From Propionibacterium australiense (GTDB taxonomy: Bacteria > Actinomycetota > Actinomycetes > Propionibacteriales > Propionibacteriaceae), in contig NZ_RCIV01000010.1 in assembly GCF_003666605.1 (NCBI RefSeq), forward strand, positions 32,948-96,947: a stretch of DNA of 64,000 bases, given 5' to 3'. A model generated the notes under the pieces. That model searched no databases. It saw only the letters and a list, made by a program, of their open reading frames with translations, and was not told where the DNA came from. The position numbers and the translations under genes were made by a program. This document shows positions 27,438 through 35,357 of the stretch, piece by piece. Positions within the stretch are counted from its first letter, which is position 1, and every line of letters begins with the position of its first letter.

Positions 27438-27565
27438 TGACAGGCCGCTGACGTCAGCGGACGCCGTCGTCGGTTCATCAACTGGTTCCGGGTGGCCGGA
27501 ACCGGGCGGCGAGCCGATGCCGGCGATGCGAATCGCCCTTCACCGACACAGTAGGGAGCCTTCCC

Positions 27566-27703
27566 GTGAGCAAGCGCACGTACCAGCCCAGCAATCGCCG
27601 TCGGGCCCGTACCCACGGCTTCCGCGCCCGCATGCGGACACGCGCCGGCCGTGCCATCCTTTCGGCCCGTCGCCGCAAGGGCCGTACCGAACTGTCCGCC
27701 TGA
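27566..27703 (+). CDS. rpmH: 50S ribosomal protein L34
   Basis: A 45-residue protein, [20 protein letters not shown] at its start and [11 protein letters not shown] at its end, the standard bL34 sequence. GTG 27566 follows AGGGAG. It is a highly basic component of the large ribosomal subunit. The gene is three bases from rnpA, the near-universal bacterial pair. Confidence 0.98.
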   Translation: MSKRTYQPSNRRRARTHGFRARMRTRAGRAILSARRRKGRTELSA

Positions 27704-27706
27704 GTC

Positions 27707-28078
27707 GTGTTGCCCGCCCAGGCGCGGCTTCGACGGTCCGAGGACTTCAAGGCCACCGTTCGTCACGGCGTTCGAGTTGGCCGTCCGACGATCGTCGTCC
27801 ATGCCGGCCTCGCCGATCACGTTGCCCACGGTGATGACGTGGTTTCGGCGCAGGTCGGTTTCGTCGTGTCCAGGAAGGTCGGCAACGCCGTCACGCGCAA
27901 CCGGGTGAAACGGCGGCTTCGTCACATGGCAGCAGCCCAGCTCAGGCAGGGGGTGCGCCCCGATCTGCGCGTCGTCGTTCGTGCGTTGCCCGCATCGGCC
28001 ACCCAGCCCGGTCGTCTCGCCGGCGATTTCCGCTCCGCGTGGTGCAAGAGTGTCGAACGACTGGAGGCCGGGGCGTGA
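27707..28078 (+). CDS. rnpA: Ribonuclease P protein component
   Basis: A 123-residue basic protein that assists the RNase P RNA in cleaving 5' leaders from pre-tRNA. The family core is visible: LRRSEDFKATVRHGVRVG at the N-terminus and the RNR motif NAVTRNRVKRRLRH. GTG 27707 follows the rpmH stop closely, and the stop overlaps the yidD GTG (GTGA). The RNase P RNA gene was not found in the window. Confidence 0.95.
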   Translation: MLPAQARLRRSEDFKATVRHGVRVGRPTIVVHAGLADHVAHGDDVVSAQVGFVVSRKVGNAVTRNRVKRRLRHMAAAQLRQGVRPDLRVVVRALPASATQPGRLAGDFRSAWCKSVERLEAGA

Positions 28079-28395
28079 AACATCTGCTCATCGTGTTCGT
28101 GAAGGGCTGGCGGACCGTTATCTCTCCCCTGTACGGCGAGGTGTGCAAGTACTACCCGACATGCTCGGCATATGGGCTCGAAGCACTTCGGCTGCATGGC
28201 GCGGTCAAGGGCAGCTGGCTCATCGTGCGGCGCCTGGTGCGCTGCCACCCATGGTCCATGGGCGGGATCGACCCCGTACCCGGATCCCCGCTCGAGTCCC
28301 GGCTCCGCGCCGAGGCAGACAACGACATCAGGGGCATCCGCCCCGACGAGCACTCTCCGGTGAACGAGAACGATGAGTGCATCTCGATGAGGTGA
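28075..28395 (+). CDS. yidD: Membrane protein insertion efficiency factor YidD
   Basis: A 106-residue protein beginning VKHLLIVFVKGWRTVISPLY. The conserved Cys-rich core is CKYYPTCSAYGLEALRLHG, followed by GSWLIVRRLVRCHPW and GGIDPVP. YidD is a small amphipathic membrane-associated factor that supports YidC/Sec insertion. The start codon overlaps the rnpA stop. The acidic tail (about 80-106) runs over the putative yidC start region, so the two genes are translationally linked. Confidence 0.95.
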   Translation: MKHLLIVFVKGWRTVISPLYGEVCKYYPTCSAYGLEALRLHGAVKGSWLIVRRLVRCHPWSMGGIDPVPGSPLESRLRAEADNDIRGIRPDEHSPVNENDECISMR

Positions 28396-28400
28396 ATGTG

Positions 28401-29483
28401 GTGAACCTTCTCATGACAGTGATGTCCCTGGGTGACATCGGCTCGGCCATCATGCAGCCCCTGTACTGGGCGGTGAGCGGCATCATCGTCGCGGCCCACT
28501 GGTTGTTCTCGCAGTTCATGAACCCGGACGCCGGTCTCACCTGGCTGCTCTCCATCGTGCTGCTGACCTGCGTCATCCGGCTGCTCATGATGCCGCTTTA
28601 CGCCAAGCAGTTGAACTCCTCGCGGGCCATGCAGTCGCTCCAACCCAGGCTCGAGGCCCTGCAGAAGAAGTACGGTGCCGACCGTGAGCGCCTCGGCCAG
28701 GAGACGATGAAGCTTTACAAGGAGGAGGGCGTCAACCCGATGTCCTCCTGCCTACCCCTGCTTATCCAGCTCCCCATCTTCTGGGCGTTGTTCCGGGTGC
28801 TCAACTCCGCCTCGCGGGGCACGGACGTCAAGGGCTACTGGCTGAGCCGAGATGCCGGCCTTGTCGACTCGCTGAGCAGCGCGCACATCTTCGGCGCAAA
28901 ACTGTCGGGCACCTTCTGGCCGCTCAGTGGCGGTTTCGGGGCGACGCAGGTCTTCGCGATGGTCCTGGTCGTCGCGATGACCTCGCTCATGTTCTTCCAG
29001 CAGCTGCACATGCTCAAGCGCAACATGCCCCCCAGCGCGCAGACCGGGCCGATGGCTCAGCAGCAGAAGATGATGCTGTACCTGTTCCCGCTCATGTTCC
29101 TGTTCAGCGGTTTCGCGATGCCGATCGGCGTACTGCTCTACTGGCTCACGACGAACATCTGGACGATGGCCCAGCAGTACATCATCATCCGCAACTACCC
29201 CACGCCCGGCACTCCCGCCTACATCGAGTGGGAGGATCGCATGCGTGCCAAGGGCCGCGACCCGAAGCAGATCGAACGCACCCGTGCCGACCGCGCCCGC
29301 AAGAAGCCGCGCACCGCCGGGCCGACCGAGGCCGTCAAGACCGATGACAGCGGACGTGCCGTCGTCAACCGGCAGGGCACCTCACGGCAGACCACCCGGC
29401 AGACGACGGCCCGCGGCGGTGGACAGCGGCAGGTCGTCCGACGCCAGCCGGTGCGGACGACCAAGTCCCAGCGCAAGAAGTAG
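28401..29483 (+). CDS. yidC: Membrane protein insertase YidC/OxaA
   Basis: A 360-residue insertase. I chose GTG 28401 with GAGGTG upstream; nearby in-frame GTG codons at 28377 and 28398 are possible. The YidC/Oxa core includes LLSIVLLTCVIRLLMMPLYA, the cytoplasmic helical hairpin LQPRLEALQKKYGADRERLG, the second membrane segment (NPMSSCLPLLIQLPIFWALF), and LYLFPLMFLFSGFAMPIGVL. As in other Gram-positives there is no large periplasmic domain. The C-terminal 85 residues are very basic (ending VRTTKSQRKK), consistent with ribosome binding. Confidence 0.96.
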   Translation: MNLLMTVMSLGDIGSAIMQPLYWAVSGIIVAAHWLFSQFMNPDAGLTWLLSIVLLTCVIRLLMMPLYAKQLNSSRAMQSLQPRLEALQKKYGADRERLGQETMKLYKEEGVNPMSSCLPLLIQLPIFWALFRVLNSASRGTDVKGYWLSRDAGLVDSLSSAHIFGAKLSGTFWPLSGGFGATQVFAMVLVVAMTSLMFFQQLHMLKRNMPPSAQTGPMAQQQKMMLYLFPLMFLFSGFAMPIGVLLYWLTTNIWTMAQQYIIIRNYPTPGTPAYIEWEDRMRAKGRDPKQIERTRADRARKKPRTAGPTEAVKTDDSGRAVVNRQGTSRQTTRQTTARGGGQRQVVRRQPVRTTKSQRKK

Positions 29484-29575
29484 ACCCATGCCCGGTCAGG
29501 CGCGAGCCGCGCCCGGCCGGCCGACGAACCATCCGTCCACGGATGGTCGAGGACCACCCTGCACGAGGAGATCGC

Positions 29576-30145
29576 ATGAGCGAGAGCACTGAGTACGAGG
29601 ACGAGAACCAGCCCGCTGATGTCGCCGAGGCTGCTGCCGCCGAGAACACCGACGCCGAGCCGGCGCCGAGTCCGAAGACGGAGGCTCTTGAGGAACAACT
29701 GGTCACCGAGGGCGACATCGCCGCTGACTACCTCGAGGAGCTGCTCGACATCGCCGACATGGACGGCGACATCGACACCTACACCGAGGGTGACCGAGCC
29801 CATGTCTCCGTCGTCACCGATGACGTGACCCTCGTCGGAACCAATGGCGAGGTGCTCGAGGCATTGCAGGAGCTGTGCCGCCTGGCCGTCATGACCGAGA
29901 CCGGTCATCGAAGCCGTCTCATGCTCGACATCGCCGGGCACCGCGCCAAGCGCCGCAAGGAACTTCAGCTCCTGGCCCAGGAGGCGATCAACGAGGTGAA
30001 CCAGTCCGGAGAACCAGTTCACCTCGCGCCGATGAATCCCTTCGAACGCAAGATCGTTCACGATGCCGTTGCCGCCGCTGGACTGTACAGCGAATCGGAG
30101 GGAGTAGAGCCACAGCGTTGCGTCGTCATCCAGCGTCCAGTCTGA
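29576..30145 (+). CDS. khpB: KhpB/Jag-type RNA-binding protein with R3H domain
   Basis: A 189-residue protein starting at ATG 29576 behind GAGGAG. The N-terminal 45 residues are acidic and low-complexity. The KH domain at about 50-125 includes ADYLEELLDIADMDGDIDTY and GTNGEVLEALQELCRLAV. The R3H domain closes the protein, with APMNPFERKIVHDAVAAAGL and SEGVEPQRCVVIQ. Family role: RNA chaperone that acts with KhpA. It is linked to cell-wall and division control in Gram-positives. It sits between yidC and rsmG, its normal place. Confidence 0.93.
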   Translation: MSESTEYEDENQPADVAEAAAAENTDAEPAPSPKTEALEEQLVTEGDIAADYLEELLDIADMDGDIDTYTEGDRAHVSVVTDDVTLVGTNGEVLEALQELCRLAVMTETGHRSRLMLDIAGHRAKRRKELQLLAQEAINEVNQSGEPVHLAPMNPFERKIVHDAVAAAGLYSESEGVEPQRCVVIQRPV

Positions 30146-30515
30146 GAGCACTGGCCCTGCTCGCAGTACCGATGGTTCGTCACGATGACCGGCCGGCTCA
30201 TCATGCTGAGCAGCGGACATCCCACTGATGGCGGGCCCGCCTGGTGTGGATGGATCGCATTTATCGGTGAGCGCCACGGTTGAGCTTTTGCGTGCTCAAG
30301 CAGCCTGGCGTCAGTGTGCTCGCCGTCTCGTGGCACCAGCGACAGGCACGGTACGTACCCATGACAGTCTATTCAGGATTCAATTAATTCTGTGAGAGCG
30401 ATTCTGACGCGAGTGATGTCGGATGCCGATCGCCGTGATGTGTTCGTGACCGATCAGTGGTTCGCTCTGGTGCAGTATGAAGGAGCGCGCGATCGCCGGT
30501 TACAGGAGGGACGAC
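30146..30515. other. khpB-rsmG intergenic region, no gene seen
   Basis: About 370 bases without a convincing gene. A distinctly AT-rich patch at about 30364-30396 (ctattcaggattcaattaattctg) is the likely rsmG promoter area. No terminator-grade hairpin was obvious. Confidence 0.4.
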
Positions 30516-31190
30516 GTGGTGCAGAACGATGACGTGGTGAATGACGAGGGCGATGGCGACGCAGCGCTCGCCCTGGCTGAGGAGCAGGCCCGAGCCCAGG
30601 CCAGAGAGCTGTTCGACGACTTCTCGGTGATAAATAACTATGTCGACAAATTGATCACTGATGGTGTCACTCGTGGCCTGCTCGGTCCGAAGGAACCCTC
30701 ACGGATCTGGTCCCGCCACATTCTCAACTGTGCTGCCCTGGGCGAGCTGCTCCCCTTCGGCGCTGATCTGATCGACGTGGGAAGTGGTGCCGGGTTGCCA
30801 GGCATCGTCCTCGCCATCGCCCGACCCGATCTGCACGTCACACTGCTCGAGCCGATGCTGCGCAGGTGGACCTTTCTTGGCCGGGTCGTCGATCAACTCG
30901 ATCTTGCCGATCGCGTCAATGTTGTCCGTGGTCGTGCCGAGGACTGCCCTGACAGTTACGAGGTCGTCACGGCTCGTGCTGTTGCTCGCCTGCCCAAGCT
31001 CCTCAGCTGGACCATTCCGCTGTTCTACCCCGATGGACAACTTCTCGCCCTCAAGGGTGATTCGGCGATGGACGAGGTCGCCGAGGCCGCACAGCTGCTT
31101 GAGGCATCGGATCTGTCCGCCGAGGTCGTGCAGGTACGGGCTCATCCCGGTGCCGAGATGACGAATGTCGTGCGAGTCACCCGGTCCTGA
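30516..31190 (+). CDS. rsmG: 16S rRNA (guanine527-N7)-methyltransferase
   Basis: A 224-residue methyltransferase that modifies G527 of 16S rRNA with S-adenosylmethionine; loss causes low-level streptomycin resistance. AGGAGGG at 30504-30510 directs initiation at GTG 30516 or 30519. An ATG at 30477 is in frame but lacks such a site. The substrate-side motif is EPSRIWSRHILNCAALGELL, the SAM-binding motif is LIDVGSGAGLPGIVLAIARP, and the later motif is VVTARAVARLPKLLSW. It precedes parA as in most genomes. Confidence 0.95.
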   Translation: MVQNDDVVNDEGDGDAALALAEEQARAQARELFDDFSVINNYVDKLITDGVTRGLLGPKEPSRIWSRHILNCAALGELLPFGADLIDVGSGAGLPGIVLAIARPDLHVTLLEPMLRRWTFLGRVVDQLDLADRVNVVRGRAEDCPDSYEVVTARAVARLPKLLSWTIPLFYPDGQLLALKGDSAMDEVAEAAQLLEASDLSAEVVQVRAHPGAEMTNVVRVTRS

Positions 31191-31418
31191 CCCGGTCACC
31201 CACCACCCCGATCGCCCGGTGCGACTCATCTGGTCGCCATCGCCCCTCCTGTACGCACCGGCTGGTACCGGACCAACGAACCCCACTGCTCGTTGCCCCT
31301 GCCGTCTCATGATGTGCCGTGCCATGTGCCGGTTGCTGCCGAGTCGGGTCACCTGGGGGAAGAACCAGCCAGCTAGGATGGAACCCGTTGTTGTCGTCGG
31401 GATGTTGGACGGTGCTCC

Positions 31419-32630
31419 GTGACGGATTTGCCTTCGGGTTGGCCACGTACCAAACGGCGTCTGTGGACGCGCCCGCTGGGCTATCCCAGCAGCTCGGTGC
31501 TACTGGAGCGTCGTCGGCTTCATGTTTCACGTGAAACGGTGCAGTCCGTAGCAGATCAGGAAGTCCCACCTGCTCCCGCTGTCGGGGTGCTCATCACCGA
31601 GCAACCGGCTCCCCTGGTGACGACGAACGCGAGTGTCGACGAATCGACCGGGGACCGTGGTGCGGATCTTCCCAGTGAGCCGGGGAACGAGATCCCCGGT
31701 GAGCATGGCAACGCGGTTCCGAACGAGATCGCTCCGACCTCATCGGCTGACACGGCGACGCCACGGGACGCAGCGCGACCGATGAGGGTGGCGGATGTTT
31801 CACGTGAAACGAGAAGGAAGGCCTCGCAACTGCCTCGTCCGGTGACAACACGACGGATCGTCGTGGCCAACCAGAAAGGCGGGGTCGGCAAGACGACGAC
31901 GACGGTCAATCTCGCCGTGGCGCTCGCCCAAGGTGGCCTCAGGGTGCTCGTCATCGATGTCGACCCACAGGGCAACGCCTCGACCGCACTCGGTGTACTC
32001 CACAGCGAGGGCACGCCGAGCACCTACGAAGTCCTGTTGGATGACATGAGGCTTGAGGACGCCGTTGTCCCATCACCCGAGGCAGACAATCTCTTCGTTC
32101 TCCCGGCGACCATCGACCTGGCCGGCGCTGAGCTGGAGCTCGTCTCGAAGGTCGCGCGCGAGCAGAAACTACTCAGGGCGGTGCGCGAGTACCTGACTGG
32201 GCACGATGTCGACTACGTCTTCTTCGACTGTCCGCCGTCGCTGGGTTTGTTGACCGTGAACGCTCTCGTCGCGGCGACGGACATCCTCATCCCGATCCAG
32301 TGCGAGTACTATGCGCTCGAAGGTGTGACGCAGCTCATGCGCACCATCGGCCTTGTTGGTGGCGAACTCAACCCCGATTTGCGGCTGTGGGCCGTCCTCC
32401 TCACGATGTTCGACGGCAGGACGAAACTCTCGGCTCAGGTTGCCGAGGAGGTGCGCAACCACTTCGGACAGGAGACCCTGGAAACGGTCATCCCGCGTTC
32501 GGTTCGCATCAGTGAGGCGCCGAGTTACGGCCAGACAGTCATCACCTATGACGACCACTCGGTAGGCGCCGATGCCTACCGCACAGTTGCGGCGGAACTC
32601 GCCGCCCGAGCAGCCGAGGAGCAGTCATGA
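31419..32630 (+). CDS. parA: Chromosome partitioning ATPase ParA
   Basis: The open frame gives 403 residues, of which about 140-400 are ParA. The deviant Walker A motif is ANQKGGVGKTTTTVNLAVAL, Walker A' is VIDVDPQGNAS, Walker B is VFFDCPPSLG, and the DNA-binding region has AEEVRNHFGQETLETVIPRS. The N-terminal 140 residues are Pro/Ser/Glu-rich and poorly conserved, and no start has a good ribosome site. ATG 31782 would give a 282-residue protein. Two parS sites lie in this 5' region. ParA drives origin segregation with ParB, whose gene overlaps by four bases (ATGA). Confidence 0.93.
   Translation: MTDLPSGWPRTKRRLWTRPLGYPSSSVLLERRRLHVSRETVQSVADQEVPPAPAVGVLITEQPAPLVTTNASVDESTGDRGADLPSEPGNEIPGEHGNAVPNEIAPTSSADTATPRDAARPMRVADVSRETRRKASQLPRPVTTRRIVVANQKGGVGKTTTTVNLAVALAQGGLRVLVIDVDPQGNASTALGVLHSEGTPSTYEVLLDDMRLEDAVVPSPEADNLFVLPATIDLAGAELELVSKVAREQKLLRAVREYLTGHDVDYVFFDCPPSLGLLTVNALVAATDILIPIQCEYYALEGVTQLMRTIGLVGGELNPDLRLWAVLLTMFDGRTKLSAQVAEEVRNHFGQETLETVIPRSVRISEAPSYGQTVITYDDHSVGADAYRTVAAELAARAAEEQS
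31523..31538 (+). promoter_or_regulatory. parS centromere site 1
   Basis: TGTTTCACGTGAAACG is the 16-bp parS consensus apart from its last base. It falls in the first part of the parA open frame, about 6 kb from the DnaA-box region at 25250-25573. Confidence 0.93.
31796..31811 (+). promoter_or_regulatory. parS centromere site 2
   Basis: A second exact copy of TGTTTCACGTGAAACG, 273 bases after the first. It lies in the same codon phase, so both would encode VSRET if translated. It is immediately before the conserved ParA domain. Confidence 0.93.
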
Positions 32631-33553
32631 GCGCACGACAAGGCGGGCTGGGACGGGGGCTGGGTGAGCTCTTCCAGCGCACGGATCTTCCATCGACAGC
32701 ACCAGCGGGCGGGCAGACCACCGGTGGTGAGCAGGATGCCGTTGCGGCAACGATGCCCGACGGTTCCTACTTCGCGGAGATCCCGGTCGGCTCGGTCAGG
32801 CCGAATCCGCGACAGCCGCGCCAGGTGTTCAGCGAGGAGGAACTCACTGAACTCAGTGAGTCGATCAAGGAAGTCGGCCTGCTGCAACCCATCGTCGTCC
32901 GCAGAAGCGGGGATGAGGGTTTCGAGCTGGTCATGGGCGAGCGTCGTCTGCGTGCTCATGAGCAGGCAGGTATCGAGCTGATCCCGGCGATCGTGCGCAA
33001 CACCGACGATTCGACGATGCTCACCGACGCCCTGCTCGAGAACCTGCATCGTGTGCAGCTGAACCCCTTGGAGGAGGCTGCTGCCTATGAACAGCTGATG
33101 CGTGATTTCGACATCACTCAGGAACAGCTCTCGGTGCGCATCAAGAAGTCACGCCCGCACATCTCCAACACGATCCGTCTCCTCAGGCTACCGGCCACGG
33201 TTCAACGTCGTGTCGCGGCGGGCATCCTATCGGCCGGACATGCGCGGGCCCTGCTCGCCCTTGAGGATCCACTGTCTGTCGAGGAACTGGCCCAGCGCAT
33301 CGTTGCCGAAGGACTCTCGGTGCGCGCGACCGAGGAGATCGTCACACTGGCCACCGGCCAGGGCGAGAAGAAGGCCGTCCGTACTCGCCGGGCCAGGACC
33401 CCGAACCCCAAGGCCGAGTCGATCGCCCACGATCTGGCCGATCGTTTCGACACCAGGGTCAAGGTGACCATTGGACGCTCGAAGGGCAGCATCACGATCG
33501 ACTTCGCGGGCGAGGACGACCTCGAGCGCATCCTGGGGATTCTTGGGAACTGA
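32627..33553 (+). CDS. parB: Chromosome partitioning protein ParB
   Basis: A 308-residue CTP-dependent parS-binding clamp. The N-terminal ParA-contacting segment RQGGLGRGLGELF is present. The ParB/Srx CTPase domain has VRPNPRQPRQVFSEEELTEL, LLQPIVVR and GERRLRAHEQAG. The helix-turn-helix is at ITQEQLSVRIKKSRPHISNT. The C-terminal dimer domain ends GSITIDFAGEDDLERILGIL. Overlap with parA and the two parS sites just upstream make a complete segregation module. Confidence 0.97.
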   Translation: MSARQGGLGRGLGELFQRTDLPSTAPAGGQTTGGEQDAVAATMPDGSYFAEIPVGSVRPNPRQPRQVFSEEELTELSESIKEVGLLQPIVVRRSGDEGFELVMGERRLRAHEQAGIELIPAIVRNTDDSTMLTDALLENLHRVQLNPLEEAAAYEQLMRDFDITQEQLSVRIKKSRPHISNTIRLLRLPATVQRRVAAGILSAGHARALLALEDPLSVEELAQRIVAEGLSVRATEEIVTLATGQGEKKAVRTRRARTPNPKAESIAHDLADRFDTRVKVTIGRSKGSITIDFAGEDDLERILGILGN

Positions 33554-33575
33554 ACCAGCACGTCCCCTCATGACG

Positions 33576-33603
33576 AAGGCGCCCGGAGGCCTCCGGGCGC
33601 CTT
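33576..33603. terminator. Perfect palindromic terminator after parB
   Basis: AAGGCGCCCGGAGG (33576-33589) is directly followed by its exact complement to 33603. It starts 22 bases after the parB stop. It is symmetric and probably bidirectional between convergent parB and trxA. Confidence 0.85.
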
Positions 33604-33637
33604 GGCTATAAACCTATTTTTGGCTATAAACCTATTT
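33602..33637. repeat. Exact 18-bp tandem duplication, AT-rich
   Basis: TTGGCTATAAACCTATTT occurs twice head-to-tail (33602-33619 and 33620-33637) in the convergent parB/trxA gap. It is about 72% A+T in a GC-rich genome. A partial echo, ataaacc, follows at 33662. Confidence 0.9.
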
Positions 33638-33812
33638 GTCGATAAAACTAATCAACTCTCATAAACCGAGGGGCGACTCGCCTTCGTCGCGGCCATCGGT
33701 GCAAGTGAAGCCCGGCAGCGCAACCGGCTCGATGCTGCGTTCGGCCGCACCGGGGGCCACGGAAGGGTGCGCCGGCTCGCGCAGGCCGACCGCGGGAGCC
33801 GGCTGGTCCGCA

Positions 33813-34136
33813 TCAGAGGAATTCTTCGAGCACCTTGAGCAGGCCGGACCGGTTCTTGGCGCCTTGGAACTGCTTGACGACCTGACCGTTCTGGTAGATC
33901 TGCACGGTTGGCAGGCCGAGAACACCCTGCTGGGTCGGCACGACGGTGTTCTCGTTGGTGTCCATCTTGACGAAATTGATCCGGTCGCCGTATTCCTCGC
34001 TGAGCTCATCGAGGATGGGGCTCATCCGTTTGCACGGGGCGCACCAGTCGGCCCAGAAGTCCACGAGGGTCGGTTTGTCCGAACCGAGGACGACGTCGTT
34101 GAAGGTGGCATCGGTGACGGCGGTCACATTGCTCAT
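33813..34136 (-). CDS. trxA: Thioredoxin
   Basis: A 107-residue thioredoxin starting MSNVTAVTDATFNDVVLGSD at ATG 34136, after GAGGAGGAAG. The redox site is W31-C32-A33-P34-C35, an unusual WCAPC in place of the common WCGPC; the cis-Pro region is GLPTVQIYQNG. It reduces protein disulfides and is regenerated by TrxB, encoded 74 bp upstream on the same strand. It is the last gene of the long minus-strand run. Confidence 0.96.
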   Translation of the reverse strand: MSNVTAVTDATFNDVVLGSDKPTLVDFWADWCAPCKRMSPILDELSEEYGDRINFVKMDTNENTVVPTQQGVLGLPTVQIYQNGQVVKQFQGAKNRSGLLKVLEEFL

Positions 34137-34210
34137 GGGAACTGCTTCCTCCTCTTTCCCTGATGTGGCGTGCAGGGTCAATCCTAGGCAGTGCTGCCTC
34201 TGGCAAGCCG

Positions 34211-35149
34211 TCAGTCACCCAGCGAGGCGATGTAGTGCTCGGCATCCAGGGCTGCCCGGCAACCGGTACCAGCCGCCGAGATCGCCTGCCGGTAGACGTG
34301 ATCGACGAGGTCACCGCAGGCGAAGACACCGGGCAGGTTGGTCCGCGTCGAGGAACCGTCGACAAGGACGTATCCCGCGTCGTCGGTGGTCACCTGGTCC
34401 TTGAACAGTTCCGAGCGCGGTACCGAGCCGATGGCCTCGAACAGCCCCTCGACGGCCAGCTCGCGGGTGGAACCGTCCCTGGTGTCCTGCAACGTCAGGG
34501 ATTCAAGCTTGCCGTCGCCGTGCATGTCGACGACGGTGGAGTTCCAGGCGAACTCGATCTTCGGGTTCTCCAAGGCGCGCCTGGCCATGATCTCCGAGCC
34601 GCGCAGCTGGTCGCGGCGGTGGATGAGGGTCACCTTGTCGGCGAAACGCGTGAGGAAGGTGGCCTCCTCCAGGGCGGAGTCCCCGCCGCCGACGACCGCG
34701 ATCTGCTTGCCCCGGAAGAAGAAGCCATCGCACGTGGCGCACCAGCTCAGCCCCTTGCCGGCGTAGGTCTCCTCGGCGGGAATGCCCAGATGCCGGTAGC
34801 CGGAACCAGTGGCGAGGATGACGCTCCTACCCAGGTGGACGGTGCCCGCGCCGTCCTTGACGGTCTTCACGTCACCGGTGAGATCGACCTCCGTCGCGTC
34901 ATCGGTGATGAACTCGGCGCCGAACCGCTCGGCCTGCCTGCGCAGGTTCTCCATGAGCTCCGGCCCCTGGATACCCTCGGGGAAACCGGGGAAGTTCTCG
35001 ACCTCGGTCGTCGTCATGAGCGCACCGCCGGCGTCGAGGGAACCCTCCAGTACGAGTGGCGCGAGGCCCGCGCGTGCGGCATAGATGGCAGCGGTGTAGC
35101 CGGCAGGGCCGGAGCCGATGATGATGACGTTACGGGGCTGGTCGTTCAT
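34211..35149 (-). CDS. trxB: Thioredoxin reductase
   Basis: A 312-residue low-molecular-weight flavoprotein transferring electrons from NADPH to thioredoxin. The FAD motif is IIIGSGPAGYTAAIYA (residues 9-24). The redox cysteines are C137 and C140 in SWCATCDG, the NADPH motif is VVGGGDSALEEATFL, and the second FAD motif is GVFACGDLVDHVYRQA. ATG 35149 follows AAAGG. It forms the trxB-trxA pair. Confidence 0.97.
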   Translation of the reverse strand: MNDQPRNVIIIGSGPAGYTAAIYAARAGLAPLVLEGSLDAGGALMTTTEVENFPGFPEGIQGPELMENLRRQAERFGAEFITDDATEVDLTGDVKTVKDGAGTVHLGRSVILATGSGYRHLGIPAEETYAGKGLSWCATCDGFFFRGKQIAVVGGGDSALEEATFLTRFADKVTLIHRRDQLRGSEIMARRALENPKIEFAWNSTVVDMHGDGKLESLTLQDTRDGSTRELAVEGLFEAIGSVPRSELFKDQVTTDDAGYVLVDGSSTRTNLPGVFACGDLVDHVYRQAISAAGTGCRAALDAEHYIASLGD

Positions 35150-35357
35150 GGTTGCCTTTCTGGTCGGACTCTGCGGGGCAGGAGTCATCTGCATCACCTG
35201 AGCCTACGCGGGATCCGGTCTGGGGCGGCGCCGATGGTCACCGGTGGTTCAGGACCGCCCGGAGGGCAGGGGGTCGATGTCCTGGGAACACGGACGATGC
35301 CGGGTTCATTCCTTCGCGCCCTTCTCGCCGGTGTGGGCACGAGAAGGCTCCTGGGGT

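Noticed and set aside
31522..31540. An ATG immediately before the first parS as start of a short protein (MFHVK type)
   Set aside because: It is out of frame with parA and does not lead into a conserved sequence.
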